Origin: Calothrix sp. C42_A2020_038
GTDB lineage: Bacteria > Cyanobacteriota > Cyanobacteriia > Cyanobacteriales > Nostocaceae
DNA: 49,629 bases
Assembly: GCA_015272395.1 (NCBI GenBank)
Contig: JACYLQ010000030.1
Span: forward strand, 1-49,629
Direction: 5' to 3'
A program made the translations under genes and the position numbers. The notes below the pieces were generated by a model that did not search any database, was not told the DNA's origin, and saw only the letters and a program-made list of their open reading frames with translations. Positions 1-9,397 of the stretch are shown one piece after another (within the stretch, counting starts at the first letter, position 1; each line of letters opens with the position of its first letter).

Positions 1-138
1 ATTGAAGTTCAAAATCTTGACCATTTAGGTATAGTTGCGGGAATAATTGATTCAAAACCTATAGGTATGTTTTATTTACAAGGCTTACAGGCACATAAAA
101 ACTATAAAATTAGCCGCAAAGCTAAACAAGTTACTTGA
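1..138 (+). pseudogene. Transposase remnant (DUF4277-like N-terminus), cut by window edge
   Basis: An open frame runs from the window edge to a stop at 136-138. Its first ~17 residues (IEVQNLDHLGIVAGIID) resemble the N-terminus of IS transposases with a DUF4277 domain, from memory of that family. After that the sequence no longer follows the family, so the gene is truncated or internally deleted. It lies immediately upstream of the isolated nifH 3' end and is therefore probably part of whatever separates the two parts of nifH. The family call rests on a short match. Confidence 0.45.
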
Positions 139-248
139 TGGCTTAACTAAGAATTACATTATTGCCCAAATATGTTGTTGTATAAGGGTTATAGGAAGAA
201 ATTTATCTATTCAATAAAATAATTTAACGGGATTACCTTGTATTTTCT

Positions 249-359
249 ACTCCAATGGAAATGGATGAGCTAGAAGCATTGTTGATCGAATACGGTATCT
301 TAGATGACGATACCAAGCACGCAGAGATCATCGGTAAACCTGCTGAAGCTACCAAATAA
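249..359 (+). CDS. nifH: nifH 3' segment (C-terminal ~36 codons of nitrogenase Fe protein)
   Basis: Reading from 249 gives [21 protein letters not shown] and ends ...[10 protein letters not shown]-stop at 357-359, the characteristic C-terminus of cyanobacterial NifH. Upstream of ~249 the similarity stops and an in-frame TAA lies at 225-227, so the remaining ~260 codons are not here. The segment has no frameshift or stop, which argues for selection. It lies 130 bp before nifD, the normal nifHDK order. The simplest reading is a nifH interrupted by a DNA element extending beyond the left edge; an inactivated or second nifH copy is the alternative. NifH is the dinitrogenase reductase that passes electrons to NifDK. 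Confidence 0.85.
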   Translation, partial: TPMEMDELEALLIEYGILDDDTKHAEIIGKPAEATK

Positions 360-489
360 CTGACAGTTTAGGAAAAGAGAAGGAAAGAAGGATAAAGATA
401 AATTTTTCCCTCCCCCTTTATCCCTTCTCCCTCTCTACAAAAATGCACTTATCTACACATACTTACTTACACAGTAACAGAGGCAAGAT

Positions 490-1977
490 ATGACACCTCC
501 CGACAAGAATCTTGTAGAAGAACATCAGAAGCTAATCAACGACGTTCTCGAAGCTTATCCTGAGAAATCAAAGAAAAAACGCGCGAAACACCTCAATGTA
601 CACGAAGAAGGTAAGTCTGATTGTGGCGTTAAGTCAAATATTAAGTCAGTTCCTGGTGTAATGACCGCGCGTGGATGTGCTTACGCAGGTTCCAAAGGTG
701 TGGTTTGGGGACCAATCAAAGATATGGTTCACATCAGCCACGGTCCTGTAGGTTGTGGTTACTGGTCTTGGTCAGGTCGTCGTAACTACTATGTAGGTAA
801 AACAGGTATTGATAGCTTTGGTACCATGCACTTTACCTCTGACTTCCAAGAACGTGACATCGTGTTTGGTGGTGATAAAAAACTCACCAAAATCATTCAC
901 GAAATCGAAGAACTTTTCCCCCTCAACAAGGGTATTTCGATTCAATCTGAGTGTCCAATTGGTCTAATCGGTGATGACATCGAAGCTGTAGCCAAGAAGA
1001 CATCAAAAGAAATCGGTAAACCTGTTATTCCCTTGCGTTGTGAAGGTTTCCGTGGTGTATCGCAATCATTAGGTCACCACATTGCAAACGACGCAATCCG
1101 TGACTGGGTATTCCCTCACTTCGACAAAGCTAAGAAAGAAAACAAACTTGACTTTGAACCCGGTCCTTACGACGTTGCGTTAATCGGTGACTATAATATC
1201 GGCGGTGACGCATGGGCAAGCCGGATGTTGTTAGAAGAAATGGGACTGCGCGTTGTCGCCCAATGGTCTGGTGATGGTACCATTAACGAACTTATCCAAG
1301 GACCTGCTGCTAAGTTAATCCTCATCCACTGCTATCGCTCGATGAACTACATCTGCCGTAGTTTGGAAGAAGCTTATGGCTTGCCTTGGATGGAATTTAA
1401 TTTCTTCGGTCCTAGCAAAATAGCTGCATCACTCCGTGAAATTGCTGCTAAGTTCGATGACAAAATTCAAGCTAACGCAGAAAAAGTTATCGCGAAGTAT
1501 CAGCCCATCATGGACGCGGTTGTTAAGAAATACCGCCCTCGTCTCGAAGGCAACACCGTAATGCTTTATGTAGGTGGTTTACGTCCTCGTCACGTTGTTC
1601 CTGCATTTGAAGACCTTGGTATCAAGGTTATTGGTACAGGTTATGAGTTTGCACATAATGATGACTACAAACGTACTACTCATTATATAGATAACGCCAC
1701 CATTATTTATGATGACGTTACCGCGTATGAGTTTGAAGAGTTTGTTAAGGCTAAAAAACCTGACTTAATTGCTTCTGGGATCAAAGAGAAGTATGTCTTC
1801 CAAAAAATGGGCCTACCTTTCCGTCAAATGCACTCCTGGGATTACTCCGGTCCTTATCATGGTTACGACGGTTTTGCAATCTTTGCGCGCGATATGGATT
1901 TAGCTCTCAACAGCCCAACCTGGGGATTAATTGATACTCCTTGGAAAAAAGCTGGTGTTACTGCTAAAGCTGCTTAA
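490..1977 (+). CDS. nifD: Nitrogenase MoFe protein alpha chain NifD
   Basis: Full-length NifD (495 aa), alpha subunit of the molybdenum-iron protein that reduces N2. The P-cluster cysteines are visible at C63 (RGCAYAG), C89 (GPVGCGYW) and C155 (SECPIG). The FeMo-cofactor ligands are C281 (LIHCYRS) and H448 ([11 protein letters not shown]). It starts at ATG 490 with an AGAGG-like site just upstream. nifD is one of the genes most often split by an excisable element in heterocystous cyanobacteria (xisA element), but here it is continuous. It is followed by a 188-bp repeat-rich spacer and nifK, with which it is probably co-transcribed. The identity is certain. Confidence 0.99.
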   Translation: MTPPDKNLVEEHQKLINDVLEAYPEKSKKKRAKHLNVHEEGKSDCGVKSNIKSVPGVMTARGCAYAGSKGVVWGPIKDMVHISHGPVGCGYWSWSGRRNYYVGKTGIDSFGTMHFTSDFQERDIVFGGDKKLTKIIHEIEELFPLNKGISIQSECPIGLIGDDIEAVAKKTSKEIGKPVIPLRCEGFRGVSQSLGHHIANDAIRDWVFPHFDKAKKENKLDFEPGPYDVALIGDYNIGGDAWASRMLLEEMGLRVVAQWSGDGTINELIQGPAAKLILIHCYRSMNYICRSLEEAYGLPWMEFNFFGPSKIAASLREIAAKFDDKIQANAEKVIAKYQPIMDAVVKKYRPRLEGNTVMLYVGGLRPRHVVPAFEDLGIKVIGTGYEFAHNDDYKRTTHYIDNATIIYDDVTAYEFEEFVKAKKPDLIASGIKEKYVFQKMGLPFRQMHSWDYSGPYHGYDGFAIFARDMDLALNSPTWGLIDTPWKKAGVTAKAA

Positions 1978-1989
1978 TTAACAAGTTAG

Positions 1990-2110
1990 GAGTGAAGATG
2001 CAATTAATTGCGTCTGTACAGAGTTAAGAGTTAGGAGTGAGGAGTTAAGAGTTAAAGTTAATTTCTTTATCTGTGGCTCCTAACTCCCCTTACTCCACAT
2101 AACTCAATAC
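1990..2110. repeat. STRR-type short repeats and inverted repeat in nifD-nifK spacer
   Basis: The spacer carries repeated GAGTTAG/GAGTGAG/GAGTTAA-type heptads (about 2025-2058) followed by the complementary CTCCTAACTCC / TTACTCC motifs (about 2077-2097). In RNA these can pair into a long hairpin. Similar short tandemly repeated repetitive (STRR) sequences are common between nif genes of heterocystous cyanobacteria. A role in mRNA processing or stability is inference. Confidence 0.6.
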
Positions 2111-2165
2111 CTATAAATCCTAACTTTCTCCCGATACCCCATTACTCAACAAAAGAGATAAAGAA

Positions 2166-3704
2166 ATGCCACAGAACCCAGAAAAAATAGTTGACCACTT
2201 AGACCTGTTCAAGCAAGAAGAATACACAAAACTCTTCAAGAACAAGCACGAACAGTTTGAAGGCGCCCATCCAGCGGAAGAAGTTGAACGTGTTTCTGAA
2301 TGGACAAAAGGTTGGGAATATCGCGAAAAGAACTTTGCTCGTGAAGCATTAACTGTTAACCCAGCTAAAGGTTGCCAACCAGTAGGCGCCATGTTTGCTG
2401 CACTAGGTATTGAAGGAACTCTTCCTTTTGTTCAAGGTTCACAAGGATGCGTAGCTTATTTCCGTACACACCTCAGCCGTCACTACAAAGAGCCTTGCTC
2501 GGCAGTTTCCTCTTCAATGACTGAAGACGCGGCAGTATTCGGTGGATTGAACAACATGATTGAAGGTTTGGAAGTTTCTTACAAACTTTACAAGCCTAAA
2601 ATGATTGCCGTTTGCACCACCTGTATGGCTGAGGTAATTGGAGACGACTTAGGCGCCTTCATCACCAACGCTAAAAATGCAGGTGCTGTTCCCCAAGACT
2701 TACCCATTCCTTTCGCTCATACTCCTAGCTTTGTTGGTTCACACACCACTGGCTATGACAACATGATGAAGGGTATTCTTCTACACCTCACTGAAGGCAA
2801 GAAAAAGAGTACCAGCAACGGCAAGCTAAATATTATTTCTGGTTTTGATACCTACGTAGGTAACAACCGTGAAGTGAAGCGGATGCTCGATTTGATGGGA
2901 GTTGACCACACCATCGTTTCTGACACCAGCGACTACTTCGATGCACCTAACGATGGTGAGTACAAAATGTACCCAGGTGGTACCAAGATTGAAGATGTAG
3001 CTGATACTATCAACGCAAAAGCAACTGTTTGTCTGCAACGCTACACTACTCAAAAAACTCGCGAGTACATCGAGAAAAACTGGAAGCAAGAAACAAAAGT
3101 TCTTCGTCCCTTTGGTGTTAAAGGTACTGACGAATTTTTGATGGCTATATCAGAACTTACTGGTAAATCTATTCCTGCTGAGTTGGAAGTTGAACGTGGT
3201 CGTTTAGTTGACGCAATGACCGACTCTTATGCATGGATTCACGGTAAGAAGTTTGCTATTTACGGCGACCCCGACCTCATTTACAGTGTTACCAGCTTCT
3301 TGCTCGAAATGGGCGCCGAACCCGTTCATATTCTTTGCAACAACGGTGACGAAGAATTTAAGGCTGAAATGGAAACTATGCTCAAAGCTAGCCCATTTGG
3401 TCAAGGCGCCACAGTTTGGACTCAAAAAGATTTGTGGCACTTCCGTAGCTTGTTATTCACAGAGCCTGTTGACTTCTTTGTTGGTAACTCCTACGGTAAG
3501 TACTTGTGGCGTGACACCAAGATTCCAATGGTACGCATTGGTTATCCTTTGTTTGACCGTCACCACTTGCACCGCTATGCAACCCTTGGCTACCAAGGTG
3601 GCTTAAATCTCCTCAACTGGGTTGTCAACACACTTCTTGATGAAATGGATCGCAACAGCAACATCACTGGTGTAACAGACATCTCCTTCGACTTAATTCG
3701 TTAA
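2166..3704 (+). CDS. nifK: Nitrogenase MoFe protein beta chain NifK
   Basis: Full-length NifK (512 aa), beta subunit of the MoFe protein, which forms the alpha2-beta2 tetramer with NifD and shares the P-cluster. The P-cluster cysteines are at C70 (AKGCQPVG), C95 (SQGCVAYF) and C153 ([12 protein letters not shown]), the last following the typical spacing. The C-terminus ends ...TDISFDLIR. The start ATG 2166 follows AAAAGAG. There is no frameshift or interruption. GGCGCC palindromes are frequent in this gene, as in the rest of the host sequence. The identity is certain. Confidence 0.99.
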   Translation: MPQNPEKIVDHLDLFKQEEYTKLFKNKHEQFEGAHPAEEVERVSEWTKGWEYREKNFAREALTVNPAKGCQPVGAMFAALGIEGTLPFVQGSQGCVAYFRTHLSRHYKEPCSAVSSSMTEDAAVFGGLNNMIEGLEVSYKLYKPKMIAVCTTCMAEVIGDDLGAFITNAKNAGAVPQDLPIPFAHTPSFVGSHTTGYDNMMKGILLHLTEGKKKSTSNGKLNIISGFDTYVGNNREVKRMLDLMGVDHTIVSDTSDYFDAPNDGEYKMYPGGTKIEDVADTINAKATVCLQRYTTQKTREYIEKNWKQETKVLRPFGVKGTDEFLMAISELTGKSIPAELEVERGRLVDAMTDSYAWIHGKKFAIYGDPDLIYSVTSFLLEMGAEPVHILCNNGDEEFKAEMETMLKASPFGQGATVWTQKDLWHFRSLLFTEPVDFFVGNSYGKYLWRDTKIPMVRIGYPLFDRHHLHRYATLGYQGGLNLLNWVVNTLLDEMDRNSNITGVTDISFDLIR

Positions 3705-3744
3705 GAATTAATCAAATGCGGCGTGCCAATAAAGGAAAAGGAAA

Positions 3745-3835
3745 AGTCTTGAGGTAATAACTAATGGGTAATCGGTAATGGGTTAAGCAAATATTCACTC
3801 TCTACCCATTACCACTTACCAATTAACGTTAACCT
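3745..3835. repeat. Inverted short repeats in nifK-nifE spacer
   Basis: The 282-bp spacer contains TAATGGGTAATCGGTAATGGG (two near-copies of GGTAATGGG) and, about 25 bp later, TACCCATTACCACTTACC, its approximate reverse complement. The two can form a stem-loop in the transcript. Nothing else recognisable lies between 3836 and the nifE start. Confidence 0.55.
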
Positions 3836-3986
3836 GTTGCTTTCCTTTACCTTTTTTCTTTTAAGTAGTCAACATATTTATACGCAAAAAGATATTGAAT
3901 ATTGAAGTAACGAACTACAAACCAAGAACAAATTTTATATCAAGCAAATAAATATTAGACATTACCCGATCTCATCCATATTAGCC

Positions 3987-5423
3987 ATGAAAATCAACCA
4001 AGCTAAAATCAACGAACTACTTACCGAACCGGGTTGTGAGCATAATCACCAAAAAAACGGTGAAAAGAAAAAAGTATGTAGCCAGCAAGCTCAACCCGGT
4101 GCCGCGCAAGGTGGTTGTGCTTTTGATGGCGCCATAATCGCTCTTGTACCTATCACTGATGCTGCTCATTTAGTTCACGGGCCTATTGCTTGTGCTGGTA
4201 ATTCTTGGGGAAGTCGTGGCAGTTTATCCAGTGGCCCAACTCTCTACAAAATGGGCTTTACAACCGATTTAAGTGAAAATGATGTTATCTTCGGCGCCGA
4301 AAAAAAGCTGTATAAAGCTATCTTGGATATTCATAATCGCTACAACCCCGCAGCAATATTCGTATACTCGACGTGCGTTACCGCGCTCATCGGCGAAGAT
4401 ATGGATGCGGTGTGTCAAGCAGCAGCAAAAAAAATTAACATACCCGTTATTCCTGTTAATGCAGCTGGCTTCGTAGGTAGCAAGAACCTTGGCAACCGTA
4501 TCGGTGGTGAAGCATTACTTGAATATGTTGTTGGTACGTCAGAACCAGAATATACAACTCCATACGATATTAACTTAATTGGTGAGTATAATATTGCCGG
4601 TGAAATGTGGAACGTTCTACCGTTGCTAAAAAAATTAGGCGTTCGCGTTTTATCAAAAATTACAGGTGACGCGCGCTTTGCTGAAATTTGTTACGCTCAC
4701 CGTGCCAAATTAAACGTAATGATTTGCTCAAAAGCATTAATCAATATGGCACGGAAAATGGAAGAACGTTATGGTATCCCCTACATCGAAGAGTCATTCT
4801 ATGGTGTTGAGGATATGAACCGTTGCTTACGAAATATTGCTGCAAAATTAGGAGACCCTAAATTGCAAGAGCGCGCCGAAAAATTAATCGCACAAGAAAC
4901 TGCAAAGCTAGATGTTGAACTGGCGCCGTATCGTGCCCGTCTGAAAGGAAGACGTGTTGTCATATATACCGGGGGAGTGAAGAGTTGGTCTATCATCTCA
5001 GCTGCACAAGACTTAGGCATGGAAGTGGTAGCTACTAGTACCAAAAAGAGTACAGAAGAAGACAAAGCTCGTATTAAACAGTTATTAGGAACAGATGGTA
5101 TTACTCTGGAAAAAGGTAATCCTCAAGAAATTTTGCGAGTAATTAACGAAACGAAAGCCGAAATGTTAATTGCTGGAGGTCGCAACCAATATACTGCCCT
5201 CAAAGCTCGAATTCCCTTCTTAGATATTAACCAAGAACGTCATCATACTTATGCTGGCTACAGCGGAATGGTAGAAATGGCTCGTGAATTAGATGAAGCG
5301 TTGCATAGTCCCGTGTGGGAGCAGATACGCAGACCTGCGCCTTGGGATATGGAAAGCGAAATTCTTAAAGGGTCACATTTTGAGTTTGATTTATTCGATT
5401 TGTCAGAAGAAATTTTAGTTTAA
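3987..5423 (+). CDS. nifE: FeMo-cofactor scaffold subunit NifE
   Basis: NifE (478 aa) pairs with NifN as the alpha2-beta2 scaffold on which the NifB-cofactor is matured to FeMo-co before transfer to NifDK. The protein is a NifD paralogue: the N-terminal [32 protein letters not shown] block and later [15 protein letters not shown] keep the cluster-binding cysteines. The length is normal for the family and the frame is intact. It is followed after 31 bp by nifN, so the two are clearly co-transcribed. The identity is certain. Confidence 0.98.
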   Translation: MKINQAKINELLTEPGCEHNHQKNGEKKKVCSQQAQPGAAQGGCAFDGAIIALVPITDAAHLVHGPIACAGNSWGSRGSLSSGPTLYKMGFTTDLSENDVIFGAEKKLYKAILDIHNRYNPAAIFVYSTCVTALIGEDMDAVCQAAAKKINIPVIPVNAAGFVGSKNLGNRIGGEALLEYVVGTSEPEYTTPYDINLIGEYNIAGEMWNVLPLLKKLGVRVLSKITGDARFAEICYAHRAKLNVMICSKALINMARKMEERYGIPYIEESFYGVEDMNRCLRNIAAKLGDPKLQERAEKLIAQETAKLDVELAPYRARLKGRRVVIYTGGVKSWSIISAAQDLGMEVVATSTKKSTEEDKARIKQLLGTDGITLEKGNPQEILRVINETKAEMLIAGGRNQYTALKARIPFLDINQERHHTYAGYSGMVEMARELDEALHSPVWEQIRRPAPWDMESEILKGSHFEFDLFDLSEEILV

Positions 5424-5454
5424 TAGCTTAACTCATCACTCCTAACTAAAAACT

Positions 5455-6774
5455 ATGGCGATAGTATCAAGTCCAAATAAACCTGTTGCAGTTAATCCTC
5501 TTAAACAAAGTCAGACGTTGGGTGCGGCAATGGCTTTTTTAGGACTTAAGGGGATGATACCGCTTTTACATGGTTCTCAGGGGTGTACTGCATTTGCGAA
5601 AGTGGTGATGGTGCGGCACTTTCGAGAGGCAATACCGCTGGCAACAACTGCAATGACTGAAGTCAGTACTATTCTTGGTGGTGAAGAAAATATCACACAA
5701 GCAATTCTGACGTTGATGCAAAAGTCTAAACCTGAAATTATTGGGTTGTGTACCACTGCACTAACAGAAACGCGAGGGGATGATATGCAAGGTATCCTTA
5801 AGGATTTTCGTAAACGTCACCCTGAATTAAATGATTTGCCGATAGTGTTGGTTTCTTCGCCAGATTTTAAAGGCGCCTTACAAGATGGTTTTGCAGCAGC
5901 AGTAGAAAGTATTGTTCGAGAATTACCACAACCAGGTAGAACAATACCACAACAAGTTAATATTTTAGCAAGTTCGGCGTTTACACCAGGTGATATTCAA
6001 CAAGTTAAAGATATTGTTACTGACTTTGGATTAACACCGATTGTTGTGCCAGATTTATCAGCTTCAATGGATGGGCATTTAGCTGATTCTTGGAGTCCAA
6101 TTACTGTTGGTGGTACAACTTTAGAGCAGCTACGAAAAGTTGGAAGTTCTGCTTTTACTTTAGCATTGGGCGAAAGTGTACGTACAGCAGCATCAATATT
6201 AGAAGAACGTTTTCAAATACCATACGAAGTATTTACCGAGTTGACGGGTTTGCAACCTGTCGATGAGTTCATGCAGGCACTCTCAGATTTGAGTGGAACA
6301 AGCGTACCAGATAAATTTCGATTTGAAAGGCGCCAGTTACAAGATGCGATGTTAGACACGCACTTTTATTTTGGGCGCAAGCGTGTATCTTTAGCATTAG
6401 AGCCAGATTTATTATGGTCAACAGTTCTGTTCTTACAGTCAATGGGAGCAGAAATTCAAGCGGCAGTAACTACAACACGTTCTCCACTTTTGGATGATTT
6501 ACCAATTGACAAAGTGGTTATAGGGGACTATGAAGATTTTGAGGAATTGGCAGCAGGTTCTGATTTATTAATTGGGAACTCTCATGCTGGAAGTATTGCA
6601 AGACGTTTAGGAATTCCATTATATCGCCAAGGTATTCCAATCTTTGACCGCTTAGGCAATGGCCAAATCACGAAAGTTGGATATAAAGGCACGATGGATA
6701 TTTTATTTAACATTGGCAATATCTTACTCGAAACAGAAGAAAGAAAAGCTAGAGAATTAAGCTACGAGTTATGA
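5455..6774 (+). CDS. nifN: FeMo-cofactor scaffold subunit NifN
   Basis: NifN (439 aa) is the NifK-like half of the NifEN scaffold. Visible family signatures are NPLKQSQTLGAAMAFLGLKG at the N-terminus, then LLHGSQGCTAFAKVVMVRHFREAIPL and IGLCTTALTETRGDD. NifN normally lacks some of the P-cluster cysteines of NifK, as here. It begins 31 bp after nifE and ends in the repeat-containing spacer before nifX, whose first repeat overlaps its stop region. It is full length and intact. Confidence 0.97.
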   Translation: MAIVSSPNKPVAVNPLKQSQTLGAAMAFLGLKGMIPLLHGSQGCTAFAKVVMVRHFREAIPLATTAMTEVSTILGGEENITQAILTLMQKSKPEIIGLCTTALTETRGDDMQGILKDFRKRHPELNDLPIVLVSSPDFKGALQDGFAAAVESIVRELPQPGRTIPQQVNILASSAFTPGDIQQVKDIVTDFGLTPIVVPDLSASMDGHLADSWSPITVGGTTLEQLRKVGSSAFTLALGESVRTAASILEERFQIPYEVFTELTGLQPVDEFMQALSDLSGTSVPDKFRFERRQLQDAMLDTHFYFGRKRVSLALEPDLLWSTVLFLQSMGAEIQAAVTTTRSPLLDDLPIDKVVIGDYEDFEELAAGSDLLIGNSHAGSIARRLGIPLYRQGIPIFDRLGNGQITKVGYKGTMDILFNIGNILLETEERKARELSYEL

Positions 6775-6908
6775 GTGAAGAGTTATGAGTCAAAAGTTAG
6801 GAATTACAACTCATAGCTTATTTATTCCAGCAACTTAACTCATTCTTGAAAAGAAAATTTCAACTGATAAGTCACAACTTCTAACTTACAGTTCCCAACT
6901 CATAACTC
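6766..6908. repeat. Inverted STRR repeats between nifN and nifX
   Basis: GAGTTATGAGT occurs at 6766-6776 and again at 6780-6790. Its exact reverse complement ACTCATAACTC lies at 6898-6908. The 167-bp spacer could fold into a long-range stem in mRNA. The last codons of nifN overlap the first copy. Confidence 0.65.
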
Positions 6909-6947
6909 CGCTCCTCCGCTCCTCCTAACTAGAAAAAGAGGTTGTCA

Positions 6948-7361
6948 ATGAAGATTGCTTTTACTACAAGTGACCGGATTCATATTAATGCTCATTTTGG
7001 CTGGGCAAGAGAAATTGATGTCTACGAAATTTCAGATCAGGGATATGAATTTATCGAAACTCTGAAATTTGAAGGTGACCTCAAGCAAGATGGAAACGAA
7101 GACAAAGTAACACCAAAACTTGAGGCTCTATATGACTGTACAATTGTCTATGTTTCTGCGATTGGTGGTACTGCCGCAGCTAAATTAATCAAAAAGGGTG
7201 TTACACCTGTTAAAGCCAAATCTGAGCAAGATAAAATCGTTGATGTATTGGATAAGTTGGTACAAACTCTGAAAGGTAGTCCACCACCTTGGCTACGCAA
7301 AGCATTACAGCAAAAACCAAGTAGCTTTGAGGATGACTTAGAGGAGGAAACTGTTGTATGA
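6948..7361 (+). CDS. nifX: FeMo-cofactor carrier/assembly protein NifX
   Basis: NifX (137 aa from ATG 6948) binds the NifB-cofactor or the VK-cluster and passes it to NifEN during FeMo-co synthesis. The sequence starts MKIAFTTSDRIHINAHFGWAREIDVYEI, the typical dinitrogenase iron-molybdenum cofactor-binding fold, with the conserved HFGWA and GGTAAAKLIKKGV stretches. An upstream in-frame TTG (6942) would add two residues. I prefer the ATG at 6948 because AAAGAGG lies just upstream at a suitable distance. The stop overlaps the next start (ATGA), so the two genes are translationally coupled. Confidence 0.95.
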   Translation: MKIAFTTSDRIHINAHFGWAREIDVYEISDQGYEFIETLKFEGDLKQDGNEDKVTPKLEALYDCTIVYVSAIGGTAAAKLIKKGVTPVKAKSEQDKIVDVLDKLVQTLKGSPPPWLRKALQQKPSSFEDDLEEETVV

Positions 7362-7834
7362 GTGATACAAATAGCGTTAAACCAGATAGTTCGTTTGAAG
7401 TTAAAAGTTCACCTTTTCTGCAAGCTATTGTACAACAGATTCGCGGTCAAGATACCTATGGTGTTTACCGTGCTTGGTCTGATGAATTACTACTTAAACC
7501 TTATGTAGTCAGTAAACAGAAAAAGCGCGAAATTCCCATTGATGGTGACGTTGACCCGATGACGATTAGTCGGATTAATGCATTTTACCGCGCGGCTGCA
7601 GCCTGTATAGAAAAAGAAACAGGATTTTTATCACAGGTTGTAGTTGACTTGAATCATGAAGGTTTTGGTTGGATATTAGTTTTTGCTGGTCATCTGATAC
7701 TGATTCGCAAAACAATGCGCGATGCTCATCGCTTTGGTTTTGATTCTCTCGAAAAAACTGCTGAAGAAGGCGATAAGATAGTTGCAAAAGCTGTTGATTT
7801 AGCCAAGCGTTTTTCAGAAGTAGGAAAGCTGTAA
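7358..7834 (+). CDS. NifX-associated protein (DUF269 family)
   Basis: A 158-aa member of the NifX-associated DUF269 family, which sits directly after nifX in nearly all cyanobacterial nif clusters. Visible family features are FLQAIVQQIRGQDTYGVYRAWSDELLLKPYVVSK and the C-terminal RDAHRFGFDSLEKTAEEGDK. Its biochemical role is not firmly established; association with FeMo-co handling is inferred from constant linkage to nifX. It overlaps nifX by 4 bp. Confidence 0.93.
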   Translation: MSDTNSVKPDSSFEVKSSPFLQAIVQQIRGQDTYGVYRAWSDELLLKPYVVSKQKKREIPIDGDVDPMTISRINAFYRAAAACIEKETGFLSQVVVDLNHEGFGWILVFAGHLILIRKTMRDAHRFGFDSLEKTAEEGDKIVAKAVDLAKRFSEVGKL

Positions 7835-7835
7835 A

Positions 7836-7930
7836 ATTTGAGATTTGAGATTTGAGATTTTGGAATTTGAATTTTAGATTTCAACCAAAAAACTAAAAAA
7901 TTTGTAACTCAATCTAAAATCTAAAATCTA
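7836..7930. repeat. Heptamer tandem repeats and their complement before the DUF683 gene
   Basis: GAGATTT is repeated in tandem at about 7840-7859, followed by TTTTAGATTT. From about 7911 the complementary ATCTAAAATCTAAAATCT appears. These are STRR heptads able to form a hairpin in the transcript. The same AAATCTAAA motif recurs between hupS and hupL and before hypD. Confidence 0.65.
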
Positions 7931-7951
7931 CAATCCTAAATGGAGGTGTGG

Positions 7952-8170
7952 ATGACTCAAGCTAATCAAGTAAATGTTGAGGAATTAAAAACTCAAATTA
8001 GGCGCCTGAATAGTAAAGCTGGTCAAATGAAGATGGATTTACATGACTTGGCTGAAGGTTTGCCTACAAATTATCAGCAACTTATGGATGTTGCAGCAGA
8101 AACGTATGAAATTTTTCGTAAGTTAGATGAAATGAAGCAGCAACTCAAACAGATGGAGAAAGGAATATGA
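7952..8170 (+). CDS. Small nif-cluster protein (DUF683 / CCE_0567 family)
   Basis: A 72-residue, mostly helical protein of the DUF683 family found between the DUF269 gene and nifW in cyanobacterial nif clusters. Known structures of the family are alpha-helical hairpins; two long amphipathic helices are readable here (VEELKTQIRRLNSKAGQMKMDLHDLAE and QLMDVAAETYEIFRKLDEMKQQLKQME). I choose ATG 7952 rather than the in-frame ATG at 7940 because a strong ribosome-binding site, GGAGGTG at 7942-7948, lies between them and serves the second. The stop overlaps the nifW start (ATGA). The function is unknown. Confidence 0.9.
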   Translation: MTQANQVNVEELKTQIRRLNSKAGQMKMDLHDLAEGLPTNYQQLMDVAAETYEIFRKLDEMKQQLKQMEKGI

Positions 8171-8484
8171 GCAAAGATTTTGAGACTTTCAAAAAAATTG
8201 TTGATGCGGAAGATTATTTTAAGTTTTTTGAGCTTCCTTATGATGCAAAAATTGTAAATGTTAACCGTCTACATATTTTGAAGAAGTTTTCTATATACAT
8301 TAAAGAAGTAGACGAACAAAATCCGAGTTTGAGCTTTGCTGAAAAACTCGATTTTTATAGCGCTGCATTAAGTAAAGCTTATGAGGTTTTTCTTGACTCA
8401 ACACCTCAAGAACAAAAGCTGTTCAAAGTGTTTAATCAGAAGCCTAAAAATGTAGTCACGCTGACAGAAATCACTTCTGATTAG
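8167..8484 (+). CDS. nifW: Nitrogenase-stabilizing/protective protein NifW
   Basis: NifW (105 aa) associates with MoFe protein during its maturation and is linked to protection from oxygen in other diazotrophs. The diagnostic motif AEDYFKFFELPYDAKIVNVNRLHILKKF is present, followed by the YSAALSKAYEVFLDSTPQEQKLFKVF segment typical of the family. It overlaps the previous gene by 4 bp. hesA follows after 10 bp with a strong GGAGG, so these genes form one transcriptional unit. Confidence 0.95.
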   Translation: MSKDFETFKKIVDAEDYFKFFELPYDAKIVNVNRLHILKKFSIYIKEVDEQNPSLSFAEKLDFYSAALSKAYEVFLDSTPQEQKLFKVFNQKPKNVVTLTEITSD

Positions 8485-8494
8485 GAGGTACAAA

Positions 8495-9292
8495 GTGATT
8501 GACCTAACGCCTACCGAGTTGGAACGTTATCGGCGCCAAATGATGCTCCCTAACTTTGGCGAACTTGCACAGAAGCGTCTCAAGTCAGCAACTGTGCTAG
8601 TAACTGGTGTGGGAGGATTAGGCGGTACGGCAGCACTATACCTGGCTGTTGCTGGCGTTGGGCGGCTGATTCTAGTTCGAGGTGGTGACTTGCGGCTTGA
8701 CGATATGAACCGTCAAATTCTAATGACGGATGACTGGGTTAATAAACCGCGAGTCTTCAAAGCTAAAGAAACTCTCGAAGCTATCAATCCTGATGTGCAA
8801 GTAGAAGCAGTTTTCGATTATATCACCTCAGATAACGTGGATTCACTAGTGCAATCTGCTGATATGGCACTCGACTGCGCCCACAATTTTGCAGAACGCG
8901 ATTTACTCAACGAAGCGTGTGTGCGCTGGCGTAAGCCAATGGTAGAAGCCGCAATGGACGGAATGGAAGCTTATCTAACTACTATTATTCCTGGTGTAAC
9001 TCCTTGTTTATCATGTTTGTTTCCTGAAAAGCCTGTTTGGGATAAGCGCGCGTTTGCAGTTCTCGGCGCTGTATCAGGAACACTAGCATGTTTAACTGCA
9101 CTCGAAGCAGTAAAGTTAATTACAGGGTTTAGCCAACCACTACTTTCCCAATTATTGACAATTGACTTAAACAGAATGGAATTCGCCAAACGGCGTTCAT
9201 ACCGTGACCGCGAATGTCCAGTGTGTGGGAATAATGCACCGTGGCGCTATTCTGCCTCAAAGCAGATAGAAACTACCAGCAATTGTAAATAG
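8495..9292 (+). CDS. hesA: HesA, ThiF/MoeB-type adenylyltransferase-like protein
   Basis: HesA (265 aa) is an E1-like/ThiF-fold protein encoded with nif genes and expressed in heterocysts; it is thought to act in molybdenum or sulfur handling for nitrogenase cofactor synthesis. The nucleotide-binding glycine loop is at VLVTGVGGLGG (residues 34-44), followed by RGGDLRLDDMNRQ. Two CxxC pairs, C171/C174 and C241/C244, form the zinc site of the family. The start is GTG 8495, 7 bp after TAGGAGGT. The hesAB-fdxH order is the standard cyanobacterial arrangement. Confidence 0.94.
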   Translation: MIDLTPTELERYRRQMMLPNFGELAQKRLKSATVLVTGVGGLGGTAALYLAVAGVGRLILVRGGDLRLDDMNRQILMTDDWVNKPRVFKAKETLEAINPDVQVEAVFDYITSDNVDSLVQSADMALDCAHNFAERDLLNEACVRWRKPMVEAAMDGMEAYLTTIIPGVTPCLSCLFPEKPVWDKRAFAVLGAVSGTLACLTALEAVKLITGFSQPLLSQLLTIDLNRMEFAKRRSYRDRECPVCGNNAPWRYSASKQIETTSNCK

Positions 9293-9397
9293 TGTTGATA
9301 ATCCCAATATTCCCCTGCCAATCAAAGCGTTGATAACTATTGCTTTCCTTTTCACTTTCCGAAGGCAAACATAACTATCTAATAACTAGGAGGATTG

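Noticed and set aside
237-256. Similarity of the nifH junction (CCTTGTATTTTCTACTCCAA) to the hupS element end
   Set aside because: A short TTGTA...CCAA resemblance only; the other nifH junction is outside the window, so a shared recombinase site cannot be claimed.
490-1977. xisA-type interruption of nifD
   Set aside because: The NifD frame is continuous with all metal ligands in place.
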